Positions 44,397 through 52,834 of a DNA stretch of 64,000 nt are shown here, one piece after another (the stretch's first letter is position 1; every line of letters begins with the position of its first letter). This DNA comes from Egicoccus sp. AB-alg6-2 (lineage in GTDB: Bacteria; Actinomycetota; Nitriliruptoria; Nitriliruptorales; Nitriliruptoraceae), in contig NZ_JBGUAY010000001.1 of NCBI RefSeq assembly GCF_041821025.1, positions 372,001 to 436,000 of the forward strand, written 5' to 3'. The translations under genes and the position numbers were made by a program. The notes under the pieces are model-generated. The model was not told the origin of the DNA. It saw nothing but the letters and a program-made list of their open reading frames with translations, and ran no database searches.

Positions 44397-45311
44397 GTGC
44401 CCGTGTCCGAAGCCGCGATCGAGGTCCGCGGGTTGCGCAAGCGGTACGGCCGCACGCTGGCCGTCGACGGGCTCGACCTCGAGGTCGCCCGCGGCGAGAC
44501 GCTGGCGCTGCTCGGGCCCAACGGCGCCGGCAAGACCACAACCATCGAGTGCTGCGAGGGCTTCCGGCGTCCGGACGCCGGCACGGTGCGTGTGCTCGGC
44601 CTCGATCCCCACCGCGACGGTGCCCGGCTGCGGTCCCGGATGGGGTTGATGCTGCAGGAGGGCGGGGTCTACCCGATGGCGCGGCCGGCCGAGGTGCTGC
44701 GGTTGTTCGCCAACTACTACGCCGACCCGCTCGATCCCGAGGCACTGCTCGAGCGGGTCGGGCTCGGCGACGCGCGACGGACACGCTTCCGCGACCTCTC
44801 CGGCGGCCAGAAGCAACGACTCTCGCTGGCGATGGCGGTGATCGGCCGACCCGAGGTCGTGTTCCTCGACGAGCCGACGGCCGGGCTCGACCCCGCCGCC
44901 CGCCGCCTCACCTGGGAGCACGTACGCGAACTGCAGCAGCAGGGGGTGGCCGTCGTCCTGACCACCCACCTGCTCGACGAGGCCGAGGAACTGGCGGACC
45001 GCGTGGCGATCATCGACCACGGGCGGCTGGTCGCCCTGGGCACCCCCGACGAGCTGACCCACGGCGAGCGGGGGGAGCTGACGTTCTCGGCACGTGAGGG
45101 CCTCGACGTGGTCGCGCTCGGTGCCGCCGTCGGCGCCGAGGTCGAGGAGGTACGTCCCGGGCGCTACGTCGTGCACGCGCCCAACGGCCCACGGCTGGTT
45201 GCCGCGCTGGCCGGCTGGCTCGCCGACCACGACGTCGTGCTCGGTCACCTGCAGGCGGGCCGGGTCAGCCTCGAGGACGTCTTCCTGCGTCTGACCGAGG
45301 GCGCGTCGTGA
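44397..45311 (+). CDS. ABC exporter ATPase (DrrA-like), next to the cytochrome oxidase genes
   Basis: A 304-residue ATPase with Walker A GPNGAGKTT, signature LSGGQKQRL and Walker B VVFLDEPTAGLDP, plus a C-terminal domain of the drug-exporter type. In other actinobacteria an ABC pair of this kind is linked to ctaA and ctaB, suggesting a role in heme or oxidase maturation. GTG 44397 or GTG 44403 may start it. TAGGCT at 44367-44372 is a likely -10. The stop overlaps the permease GTG. Confidence 0.85.
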   Translation: MPVSEAAIEVRGLRKRYGRTLAVDGLDLEVARGETLALLGPNGAGKTTTIECCEGFRRPDAGTVRVLGLDPHRDGARLRSRMGLMLQEGGVYPMARPAEVLRLFANYYADPLDPEALLERVGLGDARRTRFRDLSGGQKQRLSLAMAVIGRPEVVFLDEPTAGLDPAARRLTWEHVRELQQQGVAVVLTTHLLDEAEELADRVAIIDHGRLVALGTPDELTHGERGELTFSAREGLDVVALGAAVGAEVEEVRPGRYVVHAPNGPRLVAALAGWLADHDVVLGHLQAGRVSLEDVFLRLTEGAS

Positions 45312-46060
45312 CCGGAGAGCGCAGGACACCGCTCCGACGCGCGGTGCTGGCCCAGGCCAACATGGAGTTGCGCATGGTGATGCGCTCGGGCGAGTCGCTG
45401 ATCGTCACCCTGGGGATCCCGTTGGGCATCCTCGGGTTCTTCTCCGTGGTCGACGTGCTCCCGACCGGTGACGCCCGTGCGGTCGACTTCCTCGTACCCG
45501 GCGCGGTCGCGATCTCCGTCGCGGCGACGGGGTTGGTCGCCGTCGCGATCCAAACCGCCTTCGAGCGCAAGTACGGCGTGCTGAAACGGCTCGGTGGCAC
45601 CCCGCTCCCACGTTGGGGGTTCCTGCTCGCCAAGGGACTCGCCGTCGCGGCGATCCTCGCGGTCCAGACCCTGCTGGTGGTCGCGCTGGCGACCGGTGTC
45701 CTCGGATGGCGGCCGCAGGGTGGCCTGCTGCTGGCGCCCCTGGGGGTGCTCGCCGGCGCGGTCACGTTCACGGGACTCGGCCTGCTCATGGCCGGCACGC
45801 TGCGCGCCGAGGCGACGCTGGCGCTGTCGAACGCGCTCTTCCTCGTGCTCATGGTGATCAGCGGCGTGGCCTTCGACGCGGCGGCCCTCCCGGAGGGCCT
45901 GGCGGCATTCGGGCGCGCGCTGCCACTCGGGGCCCTCGGCGAGGTACTGCGCAGCGCGTTCGCGGGCGAGGGTCTCGCCGCCGGCGCCTTCGGGGTCGTG
46001 GGCGGCTGGGGGGTGGTCGCCATCGGCCTGGCGGCCCGCCGCTTCCGCTGGGAGCCCTGA
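45308..46060 (+). CDS. ABC-2 type exporter permease, partner of the preceding ATPase
   Basis: A 250-residue ABC-2 permease with six helices. AFERKYGVLKRLGGTPLPRWGFLLAKGLAV is the coupling segment between helices 2 and 3. GTG 45308 overlaps the ATPase stop as GTGA. Its substrate is unknown; the link with cta genes is by position. Confidence 0.85.
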   Translation: MTGERRTPLRRAVLAQANMELRMVMRSGESLIVTLGIPLGILGFFSVVDVLPTGDARAVDFLVPGAVAISVAATGLVAVAIQTAFERKYGVLKRLGGTPLPRWGFLLAKGLAVAAILAVQTLLVVALATGVLGWRPQGGLLLAPLGVLAGAVTFTGLGLLMAGTLRAEATLALSNALFLVLMVISGVAFDAAALPEGLAAFGRALPLGALGEVLRSAFAGEGLAAGAFGVVGGWGVVAIGLAARRFRWEP

Positions 46061-46325
46061 ACGCTTGGCCGGTCGCGCCGGCGGTCACACCCGCAGTCGC
46101 GCCGGCGGTCGCGGGGCGGTCGCGCGCTCGCCGGGCACCGCGCGTCGCGCCGGTCCGGTTGGGTGCCCGCCCGGGCGAACGGCTACCCTCCGCGCCCGAG
46201 GTCGGCCCGACGACGACATGGGCTCTCCTCGCGTGCACGGCAGTCCGGAACCCGGGCTCGTCGCGCCGTCCCGGGGCCTTTCGCCCCGTTGAGGACCAGC
46301 TCGGAAAACCGTGAGGAGAGCCACG
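46061..46325 (+). promoter_or_regulatory. Leader and promoter region of the caa3 oxidase operon
   Basis: This 265-bp gap has no convincing gene. It contains two copies of the 15-mer GTCGCGCCGGCGGTC (46072-46086 and 46096-46110), a -10-like TACCCT at 46184-46189, and a GAGGAG Shine-Dalgarno at 46313-46318. If the -10 is right, ctaC has a leader of about 130 nt. No -35 of good quality was found at the usual spacing. Confidence 0.5.
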
Positions 46326-47429
46326 TTGCGCGACCGGACCGCCACGCGCGCCGCGACGCGTCGTCGGATGCGGGTGACCACGATCCTCGTGCCCGCCCTC
46401 GGGCTGCTGCTGGCGGCGTGCACCGCGCCGCAGAGCGCCCTGGACCCTGCGGGTCCGTATGCCCAGGGGCCGCACGACCTGATCCGCCCGGTGTTCGCGA
46501 TCGCGTTGTTCGTGTTCATCCTCGTCCAGGGCCTGATCATCTATTCGGTGATCAAGTTCCGCCGACGCCCCGACGACGACGGGTCGCTGCCGGTCCAGGT
46601 GCACGGCAACACCCGCCTCGAGATCTTCTGGACCGTCATCCCGGCGCTGATCCTGGCCGGCATCGCGGTGCCCACGGTGCAGATGATCTTCTCCACCATG
46701 GACGAACCCGACGGCGACTTCATGACCGTCCAGGTCATCGGCCACCGGTGGTGGTGGGAGTTCTACTACGAGGACTTCGACATCTACACGGCCAACGAGC
46801 TGGTCATCCCGGTCGACACCCCGGTCCGGCTCGAGATGACCGCGGCCGATCCGGGCCGTGACGCCGACCGCGGCGTGATCCATTCGTTCTGGATCCCGCA
46901 GTGGGCCGGCAAGCAGGACGTCGTCCCGGGTCAGATGACCTACCTCAACATCCAGGCCGACGAGGCGGACCGCTACCTCGGCATGTGCGCCGAGTACTGC
47001 GGCCTGTCCCACGTGAACATGCGCATCCGCGGCGAGTCGATGGAACAGGCGGACTTCGACGCCTGGGTGGAACAGCAGACCGCCCCCGCGGCCGAGCCCG
47101 GTGACGACCTCGCCGCACAGGGCGCCGAGCTGTTCGGGGCGCAGTTCGACACCGACATCGGCCAGCGCAGCTGCGCCGCCTGCCACCAGGTGTGGAACGG
47201 CGAGGGGGCACGTGCACCCTCGATCGGGCCCGACCTGACCCACTTCGCGAGCCGCGAGGAATTCGCCGGTGCGATCTTCGAGACCAACGAGGAGAACCTT
47301 CGCGAGTGGTTGCGGGACCCGCCGGCGATGAAGCCGATGCAGCCGCAGAACGGGGTCGGCATGCCCAACCTCAACCTCACCGACGAAGAGATCGACGCCC
47401 TGGTGGCCTACCTGCTTGCCCTGGAGTGA
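46326..47429 (+). CDS. ctaC: Cytochrome c oxidase subunit II with fused heme c domain (caa3 type)
   Basis: A 367-residue lipoprotein (lipobox LLAAC, C32) with two membrane helices (about 52-75 and 98-120), the CuA cupredoxin domain and a C-terminal cytochrome c. CuA ligands are H186, C221, C225, H229 and M232 (CAEYCGLSHVNM). The heme c motif CAACH is at 283-287, with a likely Met ligand near 346. Fusion of heme c to subunit II defines caa3 oxidases. TTG 46326 is used because GAGGAG stands 7 nt upstream; GTG 46311 would precede that site. First gene of the oxidase operon. Confidence 0.94.
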   Translation: MRDRTATRAATRRRMRVTTILVPALGLLLAACTAPQSALDPAGPYAQGPHDLIRPVFAIALFVFILVQGLIIYSVIKFRRRPDDDGSLPVQVHGNTRLEIFWTVIPALILAGIAVPTVQMIFSTMDEPDGDFMTVQVIGHRWWWEFYYEDFDIYTANELVIPVDTPVRLEMTAADPGRDADRGVIHSFWIPQWAGKQDVVPGQMTYLNIQADEADRYLGMCAEYCGLSHVNMRIRGESMEQADFDAWVEQQTAPAAEPGDDLAAQGAELFGAQFDTDIGQRSCAACHQVWNGEGARAPSIGPDLTHFASREEFAGAIFETNEENLREWLRDPPAMKPMQPQNGVGMPNLNLTDEEIDALVAYLLALE

Positions 47430-47509
47430 TCCACCGCACCACGAGTCGACGGTGGCGCCGGCCACGTCGCACCACGACGCAGACGGCGGCTACGGAACGA
47501 GGAACCACG

Positions 47510-49495
47510 ATGTCGCACAGCACGACGACTCCTCGGCGGAGCGTGTTCTCGCGCCCGACGGCCGAGACCGGCTTCTCGAGCTGGATCACGACCACCGATC
47601 ACAAGAAGATCGGGATCATGTACTTCTTCACCGTCCTGGTGTTCTTCTTCCTGGGCGGGGTCGAGTCCGGCGTCATCCGGGCGCAGCTCGCCCAGGCCGA
47701 GAACAGCCTGGTGACGGCCGAGATCTACAACCAGGCCTTCACGATGCACGGCATCACGATGGTCTTCCTCGTCGTCATGCCGCTGTCCGCGGCCTTCTTC
47801 AACTACCTCATCCCGCTGCAGGTGGGCGCACGTGACGTCGCGTTCCCGCGCCTGAACGCCTTCAGCTACTGGATGTATCTGTTCGGTGGCATCTTCCTGT
47901 ACTCGAGCTTCCTGCTCGGTGGCGCGCCAAACGGTTCCTGGGTCGGCTACGCCCCGCTGTCGCTGGACTCGGTGTCCAACATGGCGTTCTACGCCATCGG
48001 TCTGCAGTTGCTGGGCGTCAGCTCACTGTCGGCCGCGGTCAACTTCATCACCACGATCCTGAACATGCGCGCCCCCGGCATGACGTTCATGCGCATGCCG
48101 ATGTTCATCTGGATGTCGCTGGTCACCAACTTCCTGCTGCTGTTCGCCATGCCGATCATCGCGGTCGCGCTGTTCATGCTGCAGTTCGACACCGTGTTCG
48201 GGGCCCAGTTCTTCAACCCGGCCACCGGTGGCGACCCGATCCTGTGGCAGCACCTGTTCTGGCTCTTCGGGCACCCCGAGGTCTACATCATGATCCTCCC
48301 GGCGATGGGGATCGTGTCCGAGGTGCTGCCGGTCTTCAGCCGCAAGCCGCTGTTCGGCTACGCGGCGGTGGCCTTCGCCGGTGCGGCCATCGGATTCATC
48401 GGCTTCGGGGTCTGGGCGCACCACATGTTCACCTCGGCGATCGGCCCGGTCGCCCGCTCGGCGTTCGCGCTGTCGACGATGTTCATCGCCGTCCCCACCG
48501 GCATCAAGATCTTCAACTGGGTCTTCACCATGTGGGGCGGCAAGCTGCGCTTCACGACGCCGATGTTGTTCGCCATCGGGTTCGTGTCGATGTTCACCAT
48601 CGGCGGCCTGTCCGGCGTCACCCACGCGGTGGTGCCGCACAACGCCCAGCAGCACGACACCTACTACGTCGTGGCGCACTTCCACTACGTGCTGTTCGGT
48701 GGCGCGCTGTTCGGCCTCATCTCGGGGATCTACTACTGGTTCCCCAAGGTCACCGGCCGGCTCATGGACGAAAAGCTCGGCAAACTCCACTTCTGGACCT
48801 GGCTGCTCGGCTTCAACCTGACCTTCGGCCCGATGCACATGTCCGGTCTGCTCGGTCAGCCACGGCGTACCGCGATCCTGCCGGCGGAACTCGGCGGTGC
48901 GGTGGAGCTGTACAACCTGATGAGCTCCATCGGCCTGCTGGTGCTGGTGGTGTCCGCACTGGTGTTCCTGTTCAACCTGATCACCTCGATCCGTTCGGGG
49001 GTCGCGTCGGGGCCCGACCCGTGGGACGCACGCACGCTCGAGTGGCTGTCCGCCTCGCCGCCCAAGCACTACAACTTCGACACCATCCCCAGCGTCAGCC
49101 ACCGCGACGAGTTCTGGCACCGCAAGTACGCCGAGGACGAGGCGGGACAGCCCGTCGCCGTCCCGGCCGGCGCGTCGTCCGAGCACGTCGAGCCCGACGC
49201 GGCCCACGCGCGCGAGGCCGAGGTCGGTGACGGCACGGACGCGGCGCACGACGGTGTCGACGGTGGGCACATCCACATGCCCGACCCGTCGTACTGGCCG
49301 CTGGTGATGTGCCTCGGGTTCCTCCCGCTGGCGTACGGGCTGCTCGGTCCGACCCCGTGGCTGATCGTGATCGGCGTCGTGTGGGTGATCATCGGCTACT
49401 TCGGCTGGGTCATCGAGCCCGTCGCCGAGGGCGACGACGACGATCCCGTCGTCGAGGATCCCGCGGCCACGCGCTCCGGCGTCGCGGCCCACTGA
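47510..49495 (+). CDS. ctaD: Cytochrome c oxidase subunit I, with C-terminal extension
   Basis: A 661-residue heme-copper oxidase subunit. Heme a ligands are H80 and H392; heme a3 H390; CuB ligands are H255, H304 and H305, with Y259 of GHPEVY cross-linked to H255. K333 marks the K channel, so it is an A-family oxidase. After the core (about 550) come an acidic His-containing linker and two more helices (about 590-640), an extension seen in some caa3 enzymes. The ATG at 47510 has GAGGAA upstream. Confidence 0.95.
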   Translation: MSHSTTTPRRSVFSRPTAETGFSSWITTTDHKKIGIMYFFTVLVFFFLGGVESGVIRAQLAQAENSLVTAEIYNQAFTMHGITMVFLVVMPLSAAFFNYLIPLQVGARDVAFPRLNAFSYWMYLFGGIFLYSSFLLGGAPNGSWVGYAPLSLDSVSNMAFYAIGLQLLGVSSLSAAVNFITTILNMRAPGMTFMRMPMFIWMSLVTNFLLLFAMPIIAVALFMLQFDTVFGAQFFNPATGGDPILWQHLFWLFGHPEVYIMILPAMGIVSEVLPVFSRKPLFGYAAVAFAGAAIGFIGFGVWAHHMFTSAIGPVARSAFALSTMFIAVPTGIKIFNWVFTMWGGKLRFTTPMLFAIGFVSMFTIGGLSGVTHAVVPHNAQQHDTYYVVAHFHYVLFGGALFGLISGIYYWFPKVTGRLMDEKLGKLHFWTWLLGFNLTFGPMHMSGLLGQPRRTAILPAELGGAVELYNLMSSIGLLVLVVSALVFLFNLITSIRSGVASGPDPWDARTLEWLSASPPKHYNFDTIPSVSHRDEFWHRKYAEDEAGQPVAVPAGASSEHVEPDAAHAREAEVGDGTDAAHDGVDGGHIHMPDPSYWPLVMCLGFLPLAYGLLGPTPWLIVIGVVWVIIGYFGWVIEPVAEGDDDDPVVEDPAATRSGVAAH

Positions 49496-49579
49496 CCCGC
49501 CAACACCCCTGACAGCAACCTGCGGTCCCGCCGCGACACACGAGCGTGACGGGACCGGCGACACCGGAAGGCAGCAGAC

Positions 49580-50173
49580 GTGGCGGCAGGCGTCCACGAG
49601 ACCACCCTGGGTCTCGACCACCGCAAGCTTGCGATGTGGGTGTTCCTGGGCTCGGAGTTCCTGTTCTTCGGAGCCTTCGTCTCGGCGTACATCCTCTACC
49701 TCGACGCCACCGCCGGTGGCCCGAACGTGGACATCTTCGACATCCCCTTCACCTCGATCAGCTCGTTCGTGCTGCTGATGAGCTCGCTGACGATGGTGCT
49801 CGCCCACAACGCGCACGTGCGTCGCGACATGCGGCGCATGCGGATGTGGATCCTGGCGACGGCCGGGCAGGGCGCGGTGTTCCTCGGTGGGCAGGTGTTC
49901 GAGTTCACCGTCTTCTACCGCGAGGGCCTCAACCTGACCGAGAGCCCCTTCGCGTCCGCGTTCTTCGTCCTGACCGGCTTCCACGGCCTGCACGTCTTCG
50001 TCGGCATCCTGCTGCTGCTGAGCCTGTACTCGCTGACGCTGACCGGCAAGGTCAAGCCGAACCAGGACCTCAAGACCGAGATGATCGGCCTGTACTGGCA
50101 CTTCGTCGACATCATCTGGGTCATCATCTTCACCGTCGTCTACCTGATCCCCGAACTCGCGATGGGCAGCTGA
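49580..50173 (+). CDS. ctaE: Cytochrome c oxidase subunit III
   Basis: A 197-residue protein with five helices, the short actinobacterial form. HRKLAMWVFLGSEFLFFGAFVSAYILY at the start and GFHGLHVFVGILLLL plus YWHFVDIIWVIIFTVVYL at the end are family hallmarks. GTG 49580 follows a GGAAGG Shine-Dalgarno. It stabilises subunit I and may guide protons. Confidence 0.94.
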   Translation: MAAGVHETTLGLDHRKLAMWVFLGSEFLFFGAFVSAYILYLDATAGGPNVDIFDIPFTSISSFVLLMSSLTMVLAHNAHVRRDMRRMRMWILATAGQGAVFLGGQVFEFTVFYREGLNLTESPFASAFFVLTGFHGLHVFVGILLLLSLYSLTLTGKVKPNQDLKTEMIGLYWHFVDIIWVIIFTVVYLIPELAMGS

Positions 50174-50216
50174 CGCCGTCCGGCGCCACCGACCCAGGAA
50201 CCGACGAGGACGCTCG

Positions 50217-50549
50217 ATGAGCAGCACGCAGACCCACACGCCGACCGACGCCGACGGCCACGACGACCACCACCCGGGCCCGCGCGAGTACGTGCGCATC
50301 GCCATCATCCTGGCGATCCTCACCGCGCTCGAGGTCTCGACCTACTTCGTCGACTTCGGCGTGCTCGGCATCCCGCTGCTGGTCGTGCTGATGATCATCA
50401 AGTTCATCATGGTCGCCGGCTTCTTCATGCACCTGCGGTTCGACACCAAGCTCTACAGCCGGTTCCTCTACGGCGGTCTGCTCCTGGCCGTTGGCCTGTA
50501 CGCCGCGACGCTGGTCGTGATGTTCTTCGACCAGGCACCGACCATCTGA
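50217..50549 (+). CDS. Cytochrome c oxidase subunit IV (prokaryotic type)
   Basis: A 110-residue protein with three helices: REYVRIAIILAILTALEVSTYF, LVVLMIIKFIMVAGFFMHLRFD and a last one near 82-102. The middle helix with K and FFMHLRFD is typical of the bacterial subunit IV that completes caa3 and bo3 oxidases. It begins 43 nt after ctaE. The N-terminal 20 residues are Asp/His-rich. Confidence 0.9.
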   Translation: MSSTQTHTPTDADGHDDHHPGPREYVRIAIILAILTALEVSTYFVDFGVLGIPLLVVLMIIKFIMVAGFFMHLRFDTKLYSRFLYGGLLLAVGLYAATLVVMFFDQAPTI

Positions 50550-50586
50550 CCGACGCACCGCCCGTCCGACCAGCGAGGCCTGCTCC

Positions 50587-51288
50587 GTGAAGACCGAGTT
50601 CCGCAACCGGGTGTTCCTCCCGATCGTGCTGCCGCTGGCCGTCCTGCTCGCCATGGCGCTGGTCATCGGCGGGGTCGCCGCGATCCTGCTCTACAACACC
50701 CACGAGGGTGCACTCGCCGTCGCCACCGTCGCCGCTGCGGGCATCCTGCTCACCGCCTCGCTGGCGAGCTCGCAGGACCGGCTCGACGGCAGCCGTCGTG
50801 CGGTCATCGCGTTCGCCGCCGTGGTGCCGTTCGCGCTCGGTGGTGCCTATGCCGCGGGCCTGCTGGGTGACATCGCCGACGAGGACCGCAACATCAACGC
50901 CCAGCCGCTGCTGGTCGTCCCTGACGACGCGCCCCACATCGTGTCGGAGAACTCCATCGAGTTCTGCCTCGACACCGACGCCGGTTGTGAACCGGCAGAG
51001 ACCTGGGAGGTCACCCCGTCCACCGAGGCCGAGGTGCTGCTGTTCGTCTTCGAGAACCGCGAGGTCGGCGTCCCGCACAACGTCGTCATCGCCGAACTCG
51101 ACGGCACCACCGACGACCCCGCACCCGGGGCCGACATCCTGGTCACCGAGACGATCACCGGCCAGGACGAGACGGTCTACCGCGGCGACGGCATGGGTTG
51201 GGACGAGCTGCCCGAGGAGTGGTACTTCTTCTGCGCCATCCATCCGCAGATGGCCGGCGTCGGCACCGTCGCGGGCGCCGAGGGCTGA
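50587..51288 (+). CDS. Membrane-anchored cupredoxin at the end of the oxidase operon
   Basis: A 233-residue protein with about three N-terminal helices (12-36, 40-60 and 70-93) and an exported cupredoxin domain (about 105-230). A type 1 copper site is indicated by H in GVPHNVVIAEL and the loop C-A-I-H-P-Q-M near the C-terminus. Two additional cysteines lie in FCLDTDAGCEP and could form a disulfide. It directly follows the caa3 genes and may donate electrons to CuA or deliver copper. GTG 50587 has GAGG upstream. Confidence 0.82.
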   Translation: MKTEFRNRVFLPIVLPLAVLLAMALVIGGVAAILLYNTHEGALAVATVAAAGILLTASLASSQDRLDGSRRAVIAFAAVVPFALGGAYAAGLLGDIADEDRNINAQPLLVVPDDAPHIVSENSIEFCLDTDAGCEPAETWEVTPSTEAEVLLFVFENREVGVPHNVVIAELDGTTDDPAPGADILVTETITGQDETVYRGDGMGWDELPEEWYFFCAIHPQMAGVGTVAGAEG

Positions 51289-51311
51289 GTCCGCCGAATC
51301 GCACGACCGAT

Positions 51312-51339
51312 GCGAGCCGGCCCTGCGGGGCCGGCTCGC
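51312..51339. terminator. Terminator of the oxidase operon, bidirectional
   Basis: A perfect 12-bp stem GCGAGCCGGCCC (51312-51323) with complement 51328-51339 and loop TGCG. It lies 23 nt after the membrane cupredoxin stop and 5 nt before the stop of the convergent gene, so it serves both. Confidence 0.87.
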
Positions 51340-51344
51340 GCCCT

Positions 51345-52808
51345 TCACGGCGATGGTGCGCGCAGGGTGAGGCCGAGCCCCGGGGCGAACACGAGCCAGT
51401 CGCCGGCGTCGGTGTGTGCCAGCCCCGTCGCCTCGGCCGTGACGTCGGCGACGTGCGCGCCCGTCCTGGCGTCGTGGATCTGCGCCAGGCCACCGGACGT
51501 CCCCGGCACGGGCACGACCAGCAGCCGGCCCTGCAGCCACGCCGTGGTGTGGTCGGCCAGCTGCCCCGACAGCGGCGTTCGCGACTCGACCGCGCCGGTG
51601 TCGCGCGCGAGGCGGACCAGTTCGCGACCGCCGGTGAGCACGGTCACCGACTCGGCGTCGAGGTCGAAGCCGCTGCAGCAACCGTCGAGATCCTCGATCG
51701 TGCGCTGCCACCGACGCCCGCCACCGTCGAGGTAGTCGACGCGGTCGGCGGCGCCCCACACCATGACGTCGTCGCGCACCAGCAGGCTGGACATGGGGCG
51801 GTCGAGGTGCTCGAGGATGGTGCCGTCGTGCGTGTCGACCACGAGCCCGTCGTCACGTGACGACACCACCAGTCGCGAACCGAGCGGGATCAGGCGTGCC
51901 GACGGCCGCCCGGTCGCCACGGCCCAGCGTTCGCTGCCGTCGGCCGGGTCGAGGCCGCGGAGCCCGCCCTCGGTGTCCTGCAGGACCGGACCGTCGGCGC
52001 TGAACACGGCATGGGCGTCCTGTTCCCGCCACCGGGTCGCGCCGGTGGCGCCGTCTACGGCCACCGCCGCGACGAACGACGTCGGCGCCGGTCCCTCCCG
52101 CACCCGGACGGCGAGATACCACCGATCGTCGACGGCCCGGGCCGAGCGGGCCGTCCGAGCCCCCTCGACCGCCTCGTCCCACAGCACCTCGCCGGTGCCG
52201 GCGGCGACGGCGAGGACCCGCTCGGGGACCACGACGACGACCGCATCCGTGCCGTGTACGGGGGCGAGCGAGGCGTCGGCTGCCCGGGTGCCGTCGCCCC
52301 AGGCGAGTTCCCAGCGCAGCGTCCCGGAGTGCACCTCGAAGCCCGCGAGCCCGTCAGCGGTCACCACGACGAGGTGACCGTTCCGGGTGACCGCCGGGGA
52401 TCCCGCACCGGCCGGCGTCGGGGGCAGTCGCCACCGGATGCAGTCGACCGAGGTGCGGCAGCGGACCGGCACGGGAGGCGTGTCGGCGCGTGACGGTGGC
52501 GTGGGCGCGGGTGGCGGCGGCTCCGGAGGTACCTCGACGCGCATTTCCGGCGGCCTCGTGGGGGCACCGGTCCAGGCGCCGGACCAGGCGCCGGACCACG
52601 TGGCGAGCAGGGTGACGGCGACGACGCCGGCGAACACCGGCACGAGGGTGCGCCACCGTCCGGGCCACGTCCGCGCGATCCACGGTGCGGCCGGCGTACT
52701 CCCGACGAGCGCCGCCCCGCAGCGGCCACAGAAGCGGGCGCGCGAGCTCCCCCAGACCTCGCCACAATCCCCGCAGGTCCGCTCGCCGATGTCGGTCCTC
52801 CGCGCCAC
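51345..52808 (-). CDS. Zinc-ribbon membrane protein with PQQ-like beta-propeller
   Basis: A 487-residue protein. The N-terminus has a zinc ribbon with two CxxC pairs (CGDCGEVW and FCGRCG). One helix follows near 57-77, then a Pro-rich linker, then about 360 residues of propeller repeats such as HSGTLRWELAWGDG, GTGEVLWDEAVEG and DGATGATRWREQD, the PQQ/YVTN-like pattern. Topology suggests the ribbon is inside and the propeller outside. Four cysteines in the propeller could form disulfides. Function unknown. GTG 52808 places the ribbon next to the start. Confidence 0.78.
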   Translation of the reverse strand: MARRTDIGERTCGDCGEVWGSSRARFCGRCGAALVGSTPAAPWIARTWPGRWRTLVPVFAGVVAVTLLATWSGAWSGAWTGAPTRPPEMRVEVPPEPPPPAPTPPSRADTPPVPVRCRTSVDCIRWRLPPTPAGAGSPAVTRNGHLVVVTADGLAGFEVHSGTLRWELAWGDGTRAADASLAPVHGTDAVVVVVPERVLAVAAGTGEVLWDEAVEGARTARSARAVDDRWYLAVRVREGPAPTSFVAAVAVDGATGATRWREQDAHAVFSADGPVLQDTEGGLRGLDPADGSERWAVATGRPSARLIPLGSRLVVSSRDDGLVVDTHDGTILEHLDRPMSSLLVRDDVMVWGAADRVDYLDGGGRRWQRTIEDLDGCCSGFDLDAESVTVLTGGRELVRLARDTGAVESRTPLSGQLADHTTAWLQGRLLVVPVPGTSGGLAQIHDARTGAHVADVTAEATGLAHTDAGDWLVFAPGLGLTLRAPSP

Positions 52809-52834
52809 CGTCCCACCGTAGGGATTCGGGGCGG

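Noticed and set aside
46072-46110. Two GTCGCGCCGGCGGTC copies as operators of the oxidase operon
   Set aside because: They are pure G/C-rich words that arise easily in this DNA, are over 70 nt upstream of the best -10, and have no third copy. They are recorded in the leader feature but not claimed as a site.
48023-50323. A 766-codon minus-strand frame over ctaD-ctaE
   Set aside because: Antisense of the oxidase genes; composition is typical of a shadow frame.
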